Shown here piece after piece: positions 25,551-34,951 of a DNA stretch of 64,000 nt. Each line of letters starts with the position of its first letter. Positions within the stretch are counted from its first letter, which is position 1. The notes beneath the pieces are model-generated. The model did not search any database and was not told the DNA's origin. It saw only the letters and a list, made by a program, of their open reading frames with translations. Source of the stretch: DASXHZ01 sp036488085 (GTDB lineage: Bacteria > Acidobacteriota > Thermoanaerobaculia > Gp7-AA8). Location of the stretch: the NCBI GenBank assembly GCA_036488085.1, contig DASXHZ010000060.1:1-64000 (forward strand), read 5' to 3'. A program made the position numbers and the translations under genes.

Positions 25551-26195
25551 ATGGAAAAGGTCAAAGTCGGTGTTCTTGGCTCGGGCGACGTCGGAAAAGT
25601 CCTCGCGGGCGGGTTCCTCAAAGTCGGTCATGCGGTGCGGATCGGGTCGCGCAGTCCCGAGAAGCTGAAGGACTGGGTGGCCGGCGCGGGTGACGGCGCT
25701 TCGGCAGGCACGTTCGCCGAGGCCGCGCAATTCGGCGACATCATCGTGCTGGCGACCCACGGCGAAGGGACGCCGAGCGCGATCGAGATGGCCGGGACAG
25801 ACAACTTCGACGGCAAGGTCATCATCGATGCCACGAACCCGCTGGACTTCTCCAGCGGCGGCCCTCAGCTCTCGATCGGCTTCAACGACTCCCTCGGCGA
25901 GCGCGTGCAGGGCTTGCTCCCGAAGGCGCGCGTCGTGAAGGCGTTCAACACCGTCGGCAACGCCCACATGATCGACCCGCAGTTCCCCGGCGGCCCTCCG
26001 ACCATGTTCATCGGCGGCAACGACGCCGACGCGAAGAAGCTCGTGACGCAGATTTCCGAGGCCTGGGGATGGGAAGTCGCCGACCTCGGCGGGATCGAGG
26101 CGTCACGCTACCTTGAGCCGATGTGCATGGCGTGGGTGGTGTACGGCATCCGCACCGGCCAGTGGGGACACGCGTTCAAACTGCTCCGAAAATAA
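25551..26195 (+). CDS. F420/NADP-oxidoreductase-like dinucleotide-binding protein
   Basis: A 214-residue protein with an N-terminal Rossmann motif GVLGSGDVGKVLAGG (GxGxxG, about 7-21) and RIGSRSPEK, suggesting NADP preference. AFNTVGNAHM and the closing GGIEASRYLEPMCMAWV match the NADP-oxidoreductase, coenzyme F420-dependent family. Members act with F420 or as generic NADPH reductases; no F420 biosynthesis genes are in the window. It is likely co-transcribed with the amidohydrolase. Confidence 0.85.
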   Translation: MEKVKVGVLGSGDVGKVLAGGFLKVGHAVRIGSRSPEKLKDWVAGAGDGASAGTFAEAAQFGDIIVLATHGEGTPSAIEMAGTDNFDGKVIIDATNPLDFSSGGPQLSIGFNDSLGERVQGLLPKARVVKAFNTVGNAHMIDPQFPGGPPTMFIGGNDADAKKLVTQISEAWGWEVADLGGIEASRYLEPMCMAWVVYGIRTGQWGHAFKLLRK

Positions 26196-26399
26196 GACAC
26201 CTCCGCTCTCTCCTAGGGACGCACACAGATTCGTTACACGAAAGGCGGCCTCGGGCGTTATGCTCTCGACGCCCGGGCGCTTCGTGCGCCTCTCATTGCG
26301 CGACGCGCCCTCGTCAAAATTGATCTTGTAAAGGCAGCGAACTTGCAGCCGCGACCGCAACTTAGCCGCAGCTGGCAACCATTCGAATCGAGGGTAGGC

Positions 26400-29300
26400 A
26401 TGCGCAAAGTCGTCCGTATTCTCCTCGTTCTCACCTTCACTCTCGCCCTGATGCCGGCAGCGGAGGCACAGTACTTCGGGCGCAACAAGGTCCAGTGGCA
26501 GAAGTTCCACTTCAAGGTTCTTCAGACCCAGCACTTCGACATCTACTACTACGATGAAGAAGCCGACGTCGTGAATGACATCGGACGCATGGCGGAGCGC
26601 TGGTACGCGCGCCTGTCGACCACCTTCAACCACACCTTCACCCGGAAGCCGATCGTCCTCTACGCCAACGCCGCCGACTTCCAGCAGACCACCACCACCG
26701 GCGAGATCATCGGCGAGGGCACCGGCGGCTTCACCGACGAGTTCATGAACCGCGTCGTGTTGCCGCTCACCGGCGACTACGCGGAGAACGATCACGTCCT
26801 CGGCCACGAGATCGTCCACGTCTTCCAGTACGACATCGCGGCGTCGCAGAACACCAGCCGCCGCCGGTTCAGCCTCGACCAGCTCCCGCTGTGGCTGGTC
26901 GAAGGCATGGCGGAGTACTTCTCGAAAGGCCGCATCGATCCGCTCACCTCGATGTGGGTCCGCGACGCCACGCTCCACAACCGCCTGCCCGATCTCCGCA
27001 AGCTCACCACCGACCCGCGCTACTTCCCCTACCGCTACGGTGAAGCGCTCCTCGCCTACATCGGCGGCCGCTTCGGCGACGAGGCTGTGGTCCGCTACTT
27101 CCTGGCCGCGGGACTGGTCGGCATCGAGCCGGCGTTCGACCGCACTCTCGGCCTCTCCGCGAAGCAGGTATTCGCCGACTGGCAGGAGGCATCGCGCGAG
27201 CTGTACAACCCGGTCATCGCGCTCCGTCCGTCGCGCCTCGGCGCGCCGCTCCTCGGCAAGCTGAATACGCGAGCGGACCTCAACCTCGGTCCGGCGCTGA
27301 GCCCCGACGGCAACTACATCGCCTTCCTCTCGACGCGCGATCTCTTCGACATCGATCTCTTCCTCGCCGACGCGCATACCGGCAAGACCATCCGCCGTCT
27401 CGTCTCCGCGACGACCGACGCACACTTCGACGCCTTGCGATTCATCGATTCGGCCGGCACTTGGTCGCCTGATTCGCAACGCCTGGCCGTCGTTCTGTTC
27501 GAGAAGGGCGACAACTACCTCGGGATCGTCGACGTCGGATCGCGGCGCGTCGACCAGATTCGCGTCCCCGGCATCGACGCGATCACGAACATCGCGTGGT
27601 CGCCGGCCGGCAACGTCATCGCGATCTCCGGCCAGAAGACCGGCGTCACGGACCTATTCCTCTACAACCTCGACACCAAAGAGGTCCGCCAGCTCACGGA
27701 CGACAAGTACGCCGACATGCAGCCGGCGTGGTCGCCCGACGGCAAGCAGATCGCGTTCGTCACCGACCGTGGCGCGGGCGCCGATCCGGCGCTCCTCCAC
27801 TTCAGCGATATGACGATCGCCACGATCGATCTCGACGGCGGACAGGTCCACCTCCTGCCGCTCTTCTCGAACACGCGCCACATCTCGCCGCAGTACGCGC
27901 CCGACGGCCGTTCGCTCTACTTCATCGCGAATCCGGAGGGCGTCCCCAACGTCTACCGCTACACGTTCGCCAGCAATACCATCGAGAAGATCACGAACGT
28001 GATGACCGGCGTCGCCGGCATCACGGAGATGTCGCCGGCGCTCTCGGTCGCGAACCGCACGGGCCAGATCGCGTTCTCGCTCTACGAGGACGACGACTAC
28101 AACATCTACCAGCTCCAGCCGGCGCCCCAGGGAACCGTCGTTTCCGCCGCGCAATCGCCCGCGCCGAACGAGACCGCGCGCGCCGCCGTACTTCCGCCGC
28201 TCCGTGCGACCGGCTCCGAGATCACGGCGTATCTCAGCAAGCCGTCCGAGGGGCTGCTGCCGGCGAATACCGTGTTCCATGAGACGAAGTACAAGCCGGG
28301 CCTCCACGTCGCGTACATCGGACCTCCGACCATCGGCGCGGGTGTCAGCCAGTTCGGCGTCGGCGTCGGCGGCAGCGTCTCCGCCTACTACACCGACATC
28401 CTCGGCGAGCAAAACGTCGGCTTCACCCTCCTCGGCACCGGCACGGGCGTCGGCACCATCGCCGATCAGATCGGCGGCGAAGTCTTCTATCTGAACCAGC
28501 AGCACCGCTTCAATTGGGGCGCCGACGTGACGCACATTCCGTACGTCTCGCTGACGCCGGGCTTCCGGCAGGACTTCGTCAATGGCCAGCTCGCCGACAT
28601 CTACCAGGAGTTCCAGCTCACCGAGACGATCGATGACGGCTCGCTGCTCGCGCAGTATCCGTTGAACTCCACGCGACGGTTCGAAGTATCCGGCGGTATC
28701 GAACGCTACGCGCTGAAAGCCGAGCTCGAGGAGCTCGCCGTTGTCGGCGATACGGTCATCTCCGACACGCGCACGCGGTTGCCGGGCGGCTTCTCGGTGA
28801 GCCTTCTCAAGACCTCGGTGGCGTTCGTCGGCGACAGCTCGGTGTTCGGGTTCGTCTCGCCGGTGCGCGGCACGCGCTACCGCTATGAGGCCGACGCCAT
28901 GTCGGGCGACCTCCGCTTCGAGACGGCGCTCGCCGACTACCGGCACTACTTCTTCTTCAAGCCGGTGACGCTCGCCGTGCGCGGTCTCCACTACGGCCGC
29001 TACGGCCGCGATAGCGACAACTTCAACATCCTCTCGCCGATCGACCTCGGCTATTCATACCTGGTCCGCGGGTACGACTCGGTGAGCCTCGGCGAGTGCG
29101 TCGCGACGCCGACAGACCCGTGTCCGGTGTACGACCGCCTGGTCGGATCGCGCGTCGCCGCCGCGAGCATCGAGGTCCGCGCGCCCCTCCTCGGGACGAA
29201 GGAGTACGGCCTGATCAACGCCCCCGCGGTTCCGACCGAGATGGAAGCGTTCGTCGACGCCGGCGAGGCGTGGACAGCGCACCAGACGCCGAAGTTCAAC

Positions 29301-29462
29301 TTCAAGCGCGACGCGACGTCGACGCTCGTTCCGGTCGTCAGTGCCGGCGTCGGCCTCCGCATCCTCCTCAGCTACATCCCGATCGAGATCTACGCCGCCA
29401 AACCGTTCCAGCGCCCGCAGAAGAACATCGTCTACGGCTTCAACATCACGCCGGGTTGGTAA
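26400..29462 (+). CDS. Outer-membrane MA-peptidase/TolB-propeller/barrel fusion
   Basis: About 1020 residues. The start at 26400 gives a signal peptide ending in AEAQ; an in-frame ATG at 26343 would bury it. Domain 1 (about 25-285) is a peptidase-MA-like zincin with GHEIVHVFQ (HExxH, about 140-144) and downstream WLVEGMAEYFS. Domain 2 (about 300-600) is a TolB-like propeller with repeated SPDG/APDG signatures. Domain 3 (about 640-1020) looks like a BamA/surface-antigen beta-barrel ending in an aromatic-rich strand (YGFNITPGW). It is probably a surface-exposed or periplasmic protease tethered to a barrel. It overlaps the next zincin gene by seven bases. Confidence 0.83.
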   Translation: MRKVVRILLVLTFTLALMPAAEAQYFGRNKVQWQKFHFKVLQTQHFDIYYYDEEADVVNDIGRMAERWYARLSTTFNHTFTRKPIVLYANAADFQQTTTTGEIIGEGTGGFTDEFMNRVVLPLTGDYAENDHVLGHEIVHVFQYDIAASQNTSRRRFSLDQLPLWLVEGMAEYFSKGRIDPLTSMWVRDATLHNRLPDLRKLTTDPRYFPYRYGEALLAYIGGRFGDEAVVRYFLAAGLVGIEPAFDRTLGLSAKQVFADWQEASRELYNPVIALRPSRLGAPLLGKLNTRADLNLGPALSPDGNYIAFLSTRDLFDIDLFLADAHTGKTIRRLVSATTDAHFDALRFIDSAGTWSPDSQRLAVVLFEKGDNYLGIVDVGSRRVDQIRVPGIDAITNIAWSPAGNVIAISGQKTGVTDLFLYNLDTKEVRQLTDDKYADMQPAWSPDGKQIAFVTDRGAGADPALLHFSDMTIATIDLDGGQVHLLPLFSNTRHISPQYAPDGRSLYFIANPEGVPNVYRYTFASNTIEKITNVMTGVAGITEMSPALSVANRTGQIAFSLYEDDDYNIYQLQPAPQGTVVSAAQSPAPNETARAAVLPPLRATGSEITAYLSKPSEGLLPANTVFHETKYKPGLHVAYIGPPTIGAGVSQFGVGVGGSVSAYYTDILGEQNVGFTLLGTGTGVGTIADQIGGEVFYLNQQHRFNWGADVTHIPYVSLTPGFRQDFVNGQLADIYQEFQLTETIDDGSLLAQYPLNSTRRFEVSGGIERYALKAELEELAVVGDTVISDTRTRLPGGFSVSLLKTSVAFVGDSSVFGFVSPVRGTRYRYEADAMSGDLRFETALADYRHYFFFKPVTLAVRGLHYGRYGRDSDNFNILSPIDLGYSYLVRGYDSVSLGECVATPTDPCPVYDRLVGSRVAAASIEVRAPLLGTKEYGLINAPAVPTEMEAFVDAGEAWTAHQTPKFNFKRDATSTLVPVVSAGVGLRILLSYIPIEIYAAKPFQRPQKNIVYGFNITPGW

Positions 29463-29821
29463 CTACCACTGAATTCGAGCAGCTCGTCGAGCAAGCACTC
29501 GACGAGCTGCCTCCCCGCTTCTCCGATCTCCTCGACAACATCGTGGTCGTCGTCGAGCAAGAGCCGACGGAGCACGATCTCGAAGCGATGGACGACGACG
29601 CCTACAACCACGGCGCCGAGCTCCTCGGCCTCTACCGCGGCGTCCCGATGACGCACCGCACCCACGACATGTCGCTCCTCCCTGACCAGGTCGCGATCTT
29701 CCGCGGCCCGATCCTCCGCGTCGCCCACACGCGAGCCCAGATCGTGAGCCAGATCCGCGAAACCGTCATCCACGAGTTAGGGCACTACTTCGGGCTCGCG
29801 GATCACGACATGGTGTTTTAG
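29456..29821 (+). CDS. Minimal zincin-type metallopeptidase (PF06262-like)
   Basis: About 121 residues. The TTG at 29456, inside the end of the previous gene, gives the family N-terminus (EFEQLVEQALDELPPRF, then LDNIVVVVEQEP). The active site HELGHYFGLAD near the C-terminus is the HExxHxxGxxD zincin signature. The protein is cytoplasmic by lack of a signal. It may be co-translated with the large outer-membrane metalloprotease upstream. The family is widespread but biochemically uncharacterised. Confidence 0.85.
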   Translation: MVTTTEFEQLVEQALDELPPRFSDLLDNIVVVVEQEPTEHDLEAMDDDAYNHGAELLGLYRGVPMTHRTHDMSLLPDQVAIFRGPILRVAHTRAQIVSQIRETVIHELGHYFGLADHDMVF

Positions 29822-29840
29822 GAGCCGTTACTCGTTATTC

Positions 29841-29864
29841 GTTACTCGGAGCCGCGAGTAACGC
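29841..29864. terminator. Hairpin of the GTAAC palindrome type
   Basis: Arms CGTTACTCG and CGAGTAACG pair perfectly over a 6-base loop, and partial further copies of the same words lie on both sides (29828-29870). There is a short T-run after it (TTTTTTG near 29879). It follows the zincin gene and likely ends its transcript. Confidence 0.55.
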
Positions 29865-30018
29865 GTAACGCCTTCCACTTTTTTGTCGTCGAAATCCATC
29901 CGCGTCGATGTTTCGGGTCCGAAACGTTTCCTTCGTGGTTCTCTTTTCTCGACTTAGGCGTCCAACCTGCGAGGCGCCGCGCATGCAGCGAGGTGGTCCT
30001 CATTGAAAGGAGGAGACC

Positions 30019-31857
30019 ATGAAAGGCCTCGCAGCGATTCTCTCCGGATTCCTGCTCCTCGGGATCTCATGCAGGAGCGTGCAAAAAGAACCGGCGCATG
30101 CGCTGCCGCTCACCGGCGGCGCGGAAGTGAGCGGCTTCGCCCAGGCAAAGGACGGCTCAGCCTTGCCCGGGGTGACTGTCACGCTCGTGGCGGCGGATGG
30201 CGCTTCGCGGGACGCCATCACGGACGCCCGAGGGAACTATCGCTTCACCTCGGTTCCAGCCGGGTCGTACATGCTCCACTTCGAGCTCTCGGGATTCAGC
30301 AAAGCGGCGCGTGGCGTACGGGTCGCGCCGACGGGGCGCTTCAACGTCGTCGGAACCCTCAACCCCGCCGCCAGCGAATCCATCACCGTCACGGCGGAAG
30401 CACCTCTGCTGAACGCGCAGCACTCCGTGATGGGCTATGCCGGCGCTCCCCCTCCCACTCTGGAGCCTCGTCTCGCGGTGGCGGACCAATACTCGCCAAT
30501 CGCGGAGCACGCCTTCGTCGACGCGCGCAAGGAGGCGACGACCACCTTCGCGATCGATGTCGATCGCGCGTCGTACGCGAACGTGCGGCGCATGCTCTCG
30601 AACAACCAGCTCCCTCCTCCCGACGCCGTGCGGCTCGAGGAGATGGTGAACTACTTCGCGTACTCGTACCCGCAGCCATCCGCGGCCGATCCGTTCTCGA
30701 TCACGGCCGAGGTGGCGGGATGCCCGTGGGATCCGATGCATCGGTTGATGCGGATTGGAATCCAGGGACGGAACCTCGACGAGTGGAAGATGGCGCCGAA
30801 CAACCTCGTGTTCCTGCTCGACGTCAGCGGCTCGATGTCGCCGCCCGACCGGTTGCCGCTGATCCAGTCGGCGTTCCGGCTGCTGGTGGACAAACTCCGC
30901 GCCGAAGACACCGTCTCGATCGTGGTCTACGCGGGCAACGCGGGGCTCGTACTCCCTCCGACGTCGGGCGCCGACAAGGCGACGATCCTCGCGGCCCTGG
31001 GCCGCCTGAGCGCTGGCGGCTCGACCGCCGGCGGCGAAGGAATCGAGCTGGCGTACAAAGTCGCGAAAGACAACTTCAAGGCCGACGGCAACAACCGAGT
31101 CATCCTCGCCACCGACGGCGACTTCAACGTCGGCATCTCGTCGATCAAGGACCTCGAGACGTTCATCGAGGAGAAGCGGAAGAGCGGCGTGTACCTCACG
31201 ACCATCGGCGTCGGCGACGACAACTACCGCGACTCCGTTCTCGAGACGCTCGCCGACAAAGGCAACGGCCAGTACGCCTACCTCGACTCGATGAACGAGG
31301 CGAAGAAGGTCTTCGAGCGTGAGCTGACCGGCACGCTCGTGACGATCGCGAAGGACGTGAAAGTGCAGGTCGAGTTCGATCGCTCGCGTGTCGCGTCATA
31401 CCGGCAGCTCGGCTACGAAGATCGCGCGCTCGCCAACAAGGACTTCGAAGACGACACGAAAGACGCGGGCGAGCTCGGTGCCGGACACTCTGTGACGGCG
31501 CTGTACGAAATCGTCCCGGCCGCGAGCGCACCATCGGCGGGACCGATGGCCTCCATCAAGCTACGCTACAAGGACCCGAAGGGCGAGACGTCCAAGCTCG
31601 TGGCGGCCTCCGCGACCGACAGCGGCACGAGCGCCTACGCCGCATCGGCCGACATGCAGTTCGCCGCCGCCGTCGCCGAGTTCGCGATGCTCCTCCGCAA
31701 ATCGCCGCACAAGGGAACCGCGAGCTATGCCGACGTCGCCGCCCTCGCCCGCGCGTCCCGCGGCGTCGATCTCGACGGCACCCGCGAAGAGCTGCTCCGC
31801 CTCGTGGAAACCTCGCGAGCGCTCAGCGGCGAAGGCGGGACGATCGCGCGGAAGTAG
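30019..31857 (+). CDS. VWA-domain lipoprotein with carboxypeptidase-regulatory domain
   Basis: A 612-residue lipoprotein with lipobox LGISC (Cys18). A carboxypeptidase-regulatory-like beta-sandwich (about 35-120, SGFAQAKDGSALPGVTVTL) is followed by the YfbK-type N-terminal von Willebrand region (TFAIDVDRASYANVRR). The VWA core has MIDAS DVSGSM (about 269-274), and a YfbK C-terminal DUF3520-like region ends the protein. The start is preceded by AAAGGAGGAG, a very strong ribosome site, suggesting high expression. VWA-YfbK proteins are envelope proteins of unknown function. It converges on a small acidic gene with a two-base gap. Confidence 0.88.
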   Translation: MKGLAAILSGFLLLGISCRSVQKEPAHALPLTGGAEVSGFAQAKDGSALPGVTVTLVAADGASRDAITDARGNYRFTSVPAGSYMLHFELSGFSKAARGVRVAPTGRFNVVGTLNPAASESITVTAEAPLLNAQHSVMGYAGAPPPTLEPRLAVADQYSPIAEHAFVDARKEATTTFAIDVDRASYANVRRMLSNNQLPPPDAVRLEEMVNYFAYSYPQPSAADPFSITAEVAGCPWDPMHRLMRIGIQGRNLDEWKMAPNNLVFLLDVSGSMSPPDRLPLIQSAFRLLVDKLRAEDTVSIVVYAGNAGLVLPPTSGADKATILAALGRLSAGGSTAGGEGIELAYKVAKDNFKADGNNRVILATDGDFNVGISSIKDLETFIEEKRKSGVYLTTIGVGDDNYRDSVLETLADKGNGQYAYLDSMNEAKKVFERELTGTLVTIAKDVKVQVEFDRSRVASYRQLGYEDRALANKDFEDDTKDAGELGAGHSVTALYEIVPAASAPSAGPMASIKLRYKDPKGETSKLVAASATDSGTSAYAASADMQFAAAVAEFAMLLRKSPHKGTASYADVAALARASRGVDLDGTREELLRLVETSRALSGEGGTIARK

Positions 31858-31859
31858 CG

Positions 31860-31979
31860 CTAGTCCCGCGGTATATGAAACGGCACTTCATCCTCGGACG
31901 ACGTCGAGTACTCTCGCTCGTCGTCCGGGATCTGCCATTCGCGGTCGTCGTCGATCGTGAAGTCGCGCATGTCGTCCAT
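31860..31979 (-). CDS. Small acidic 39-aa protein downstream of aceA
   Basis: ATG at 31977-31979, preceded on the minus strand by GAGGAGAAGACG, a strong ribosome site, 10 bases after the aceA stop. The 39-residue product is very acidic (DFTIDDDREW, PDDEREYSTSSEDE) with no membrane segment. Its strong translation signal and operon position after aceA support a real gene. The function is unknown; a regulator or accessory of isocitrate lyase is only a guess. Confidence 0.6.
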   Translation of the reverse strand: MDDMRDFTIDDDREWQIPDDEREYSTSSEDEVPFHIPRD

Positions 31980-31989
31980 CGTCTTCTCC

Positions 31990-33273
31990 TCAGTGAGCGC
32001 CGAACTGCGCTGACTCTGTCGAGTTGTCGAGTGCCGTCGTCGATGCCTGTCCCTGCGAGATCACCTTGATGACCTCGTCGAAGTACCCCGTCCCCACCTC
32101 GTGCTGGTGTTTGGTCGCCGTGTAGCCGTGCTCCTCGGCCGCGAACTCCGCCTGCTGCAGCCGGGAGTACGCCGTCATCCCTTCGGCCGTGTACTCGCGC
32201 GCGAGCTGGTACATCGAGTAGTTCAGCGCGTGGAAGCCGGCGAGCGTGACGAAGAGGAACTTGTAGCCCATCTCGCCAAGCTCGCGCTGGAAGCTCGCAA
32301 TCTCGTCCTCCGACAGCTTCTTCGCCCAGTTGAACGACGGCGAGCAGTTGTACGCGAGCAGCTTCCCGGGGAATTGCGCGTGCACCGCGTCGGCGAAGCG
32401 CCGCGCCTCTTCGATGTCGGGCGTCGACGTCTCCATCCACAGCAGATCGGCGTACGGCGCGTACGCGAGCGCGCGTGCGATCGCCGCCTCGACGCCGTTC
32501 TTGATCATGAAGAAACCCTCGCTCGTCCGCTCGCCGGTGAGGAACGGATGATCGCGCTCGTCGATGTCGCTGGTGAGGAGCGTTGCCGAGTTCGCGTCGG
32601 TGCGCGCGATGAGCAGCGTCGGCACGCCGCAGACGTCGGCCGCGAGGCGCGCCGACTGCAACGTACGGATGAACTGCGAGGTCGGGACGAGAACCTTCCC
32701 GCCGAGGTGTCCGCACTTCTTCTCGGACGCCAACTGGTCCTCGAAGTGCACAGCGGCGGCACCCGACTCGATCATCATCTTCATCAGCTCGAAAGCGTTG
32801 AGACAGCCGCCGAAGCCTGCCTCCGCATCCGCCACGATCGGCGCGAACCAATGCGTGTCGTTCTTCCCTTCGCTGTGGTCGATCTGATCGGCGCGCTGCA
32901 GCGCCTGATTGATCCGCTTGACCACCTGCGGCACCGAGTTCGCCGGGTAGAGCGACTGATCGGGGTACATCTGGCCCGCGAGATTCGCATCGGCCGCGAC
33001 CTGCCATCCGCTGAGATAGATCGCCTTCAGGCCGGCGCGCACCTGCTGGATCGCCTGGTTGCCCGTCAGCGCGCCGAGCGCGGAGACATGCGGCTCCTCA
33101 TGAAGGAGACGCCACAGCCGCTCCGCCCCCATCTCGGCGAGCGTGTACTTGATCTCGATCGAGCCGCGCAGCCGCTCGACGTCATCGGCCGAGTAATCGC
33201 GGACGATCCCATCCCAGCGATCGTCGTTTTCCCATTCGCGTTCGAGATTACGAACAGCTTTCAGTCGGGCCAT
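31990..33273 (-). CDS. aceA: Isocitrate lyase
   Basis: A 427-residue AceA, which splits isocitrate into glyoxylate and succinate in the glyoxylate shunt. The catalytic loop KKCGHLGG (about 192-199) is intact, and the substrate/metal residues include ARTDANSA and YNCSPSFNW. TGNQAIQQVRAGLKAIYLSG is the family N-terminal block. It follows aceB after three bases, so the two genes form an operon allowing growth on acetate or fatty acids. Confidence 0.97.
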   Translation of the reverse strand: MARLKAVRNLEREWENDDRWDGIVRDYSADDVERLRGSIEIKYTLAEMGAERLWRLLHEEPHVSALGALTGNQAIQQVRAGLKAIYLSGWQVAADANLAGQMYPDQSLYPANSVPQVVKRINQALQRADQIDHSEGKNDTHWFAPIVADAEAGFGGCLNAFELMKMMIESGAAAVHFEDQLASEKKCGHLGGKVLVPTSQFIRTLQSARLAADVCGVPTLLIARTDANSATLLTSDIDERDHPFLTGERTSEGFFMIKNGVEAAIARALAYAPYADLLWMETSTPDIEEARRFADAVHAQFPGKLLAYNCSPSFNWAKKLSEDEIASFQRELGEMGYKFLFVTLAGFHALNYSMYQLAREYTAEGMTAYSRLQQAEFAAEEHGYTATKHQHEVGTGYFDEVIKVISQGQASTTALDNSTESAQFGAH

Positions 33274-33276
33274 GGT

Positions 33277-34839
33277 TCAAGCTCCTTGTTCGATTCGCAA
33301 TAATTCGTCGTACGCCGGCAGCGTCAGAAAATCCGCCAGCTCGTCGCTGAGAATCAGACGGTCGAAAATCTCGACCGCCTCCTCGATGTGCGGCCGGAAT
33401 CCGATCGACTTCAGCTCCTCGTCGCGGATCTGCCGGTACATCGCCTCGTCGATCGTGCGTCCGTCGTCGAGCGTCGCCTCGTGGTGGATCCACTGCCACA
33501 GCTGCGTCCGCGAGATCTCCGCGGTCGCCGCGTCTTCCATCAGGTTATAGAGCGGCACGCAGCCGAGACCGCCGAGCCACGCCTCCAGATAGAGGATGCC
33601 GACGTTGATGTTCTGCCGCACCCCGCGCTCCGTGATCTGCCCTTCCGGCAGCCGCAGCAGATCGCGACTCTGTGGAGCGCCGACATTGCTGTCGGCGTTC
33701 TTGTCGATTTGATTCCCCCCCGGCATGTGCTCGTCGAAAATCGCCTTCGCCACCGGAACCAGCCCCGGATGCGCCACCCAAGTTCCGTCGTGGCCCGCGA
33801 GCACCTCGCGCAGCTTGTCGGCTTCCACCTTCGCCATCGCCGCCGCATTCGCGTCGGGATCGCTCTTGATCGGAATCTGCGCCGCCATGCCGCCCATCGC
33901 GTGAATCCCGCGGCGGTGGCACGTCCGGATCAGCAGGTCGACGTACGCGGCGAGGAACGCCTTGTCCATCGTGATCTGCACGCGGTCGGGCGTGACGAAG
34001 TCGCGCCGCGACCGGAACTTCTTGATGAAGGAAAAGATGTAGTCCCACCGGCCGCAGTTGAGCCCCGCCGAGTGGTCGCGCAGCTCGTAGAGGATCTCGT
34101 GCATCTCGAACGACGCCAGGATCGTCTCGATCAGCACCGTGGCGCGGATCGAGCCATTCGGGATGCCGAGCTCGCGCTGCGCCCGGACGAAGACATCGTT
34201 CCAGAGCCGCGCCTCGAGGTGCGACTCCATCTTCGGCAGATAGAAGTACGGCCCCGTGCCGCGCGCGATCGCTTCCCTGGCGTTGTGAAAGAAGTACACC
34301 GCGAAGTCGAAGATCGACGCGCTGACCGGCTTGCCGTCGACTTGGAAATGCTCCTCGACGAGGTGCCAACCGCGCGGGCGGACGAGCAGCGTCGCGGTGA
34401 CGTCGTTGAGCCGGTACTCCTTCGCGCCGGACGTGAAGCTGATCGTGCGGCGGACGGCGTCGCGGAGGTTGTACTGGCCATCGATGTTATTCGCCCACGT
34501 CGGCGCATTCGCGTCTTCGAAGTCGGCCATGAAGACGCTCGCGCCGGAGTTGAGCGCGTTGATGATCATCTTCCGGTCGACCGGGCCGGTGATCTCGACG
34601 CGGCGGTCGAGCAGATCGCGCGGGATCGGCGCCACCTTCCAGTCGCTCTCGCGGATCTCGCGCGTGTCCGGCAGGAAGTCGGGGAGCTCGCCCGCATCGA
34701 GGCGCTTCTTCCGCTCCTCCCGCTTCGCCAGCAGTTCGCTTCGCCGCTGCCCGAACTCGCGTTCGAGCATCGTCACGAAGGTCACCGCCTCCGGGGTCAG
34801 GATCTCATCGAGGTGCGGCACCATAATGTCGACTGTCAC
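33277..34839 (-). CDS. aceB: Malate synthase A
   Basis: A 520-residue malate synthase A, which condenses glyoxylate with acetyl-CoA. Diagnostic blocks are FMADFEDANAPTW (about 103-115), the glyoxylate/Mg region RATVLIETILASFEMHEILYEL (shortened here) with the catalytic Glu, and GLNCGRWDYIFS. The C-terminal block is AEISRTQLWQWIHH. It is the first gene of the aceBA operon, divergent from a RamB-like regulator at 34977. Confidence 0.97.
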   Translation of the reverse strand: MTVDIMVPHLDEILTPEAVTFVTMLEREFGQRRSELLAKREERKKRLDAGELPDFLPDTREIRESDWKVAPIPRDLLDRRVEITGPVDRKMIINALNSGASVFMADFEDANAPTWANNIDGQYNLRDAVRRTISFTSGAKEYRLNDVTATLLVRPRGWHLVEEHFQVDGKPVSASIFDFAVYFFHNAREAIARGTGPYFYLPKMESHLEARLWNDVFVRAQRELGIPNGSIRATVLIETILASFEMHEILYELRDHSAGLNCGRWDYIFSFIKKFRSRRDFVTPDRVQITMDKAFLAAYVDLLIRTCHRRGIHAMGGMAAQIPIKSDPDANAAAMAKVEADKLREVLAGHDGTWVAHPGLVPVAKAIFDEHMPGGNQIDKNADSNVGAPQSRDLLRLPEGQITERGVRQNINVGILYLEAWLGGLGCVPLYNLMEDAATAEISRTQLWQWIHHEATLDDGRTIDEAMYRQIRDEELKSIGFRPHIEEAVEIFDRLILSDELADFLTLPAYDELLRIEQGA

Positions 34840-34951
34840 GATGTAAAGATGAGCACGCGCTTTGCCAAAGTCAACAAATTGCGGCTGAACAGTAAGTTAC
34901 CCTGTCGTGGTTTGTAAAAGACCTGATGTAAAGATGTTAAGAGGTGTAAAG
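34840..34951. promoter_or_regulatory. aceB/ramB divergent control region
   Basis: Two RamB-like words, TTTGCCAAAG (34861-34870) and TTTGTAAAAG (34911-34920), lie exactly 50 bp apart. Three TGTAAAG words also occur (34842-34848, 34927-34933 and 34945-34951). RamB of actinobacteria binds AAACTTTGCAAA-like sites at glyoxylate genes, so these are good operator candidates for the regulator encoded next door. Confidence 0.5.

Noticed and set aside
27654..28991. 445-codon minus-strand frame
   Set aside because: Antisense to the TolB-propeller/barrel protein; Arg/Asp/Glu-rich with no motif.
29096..29821. 241-codon reading of the zincin gene
   Set aside because: The first 120 codons are out of frame inside the outer-membrane protein; the family N-terminus begins near 29456.
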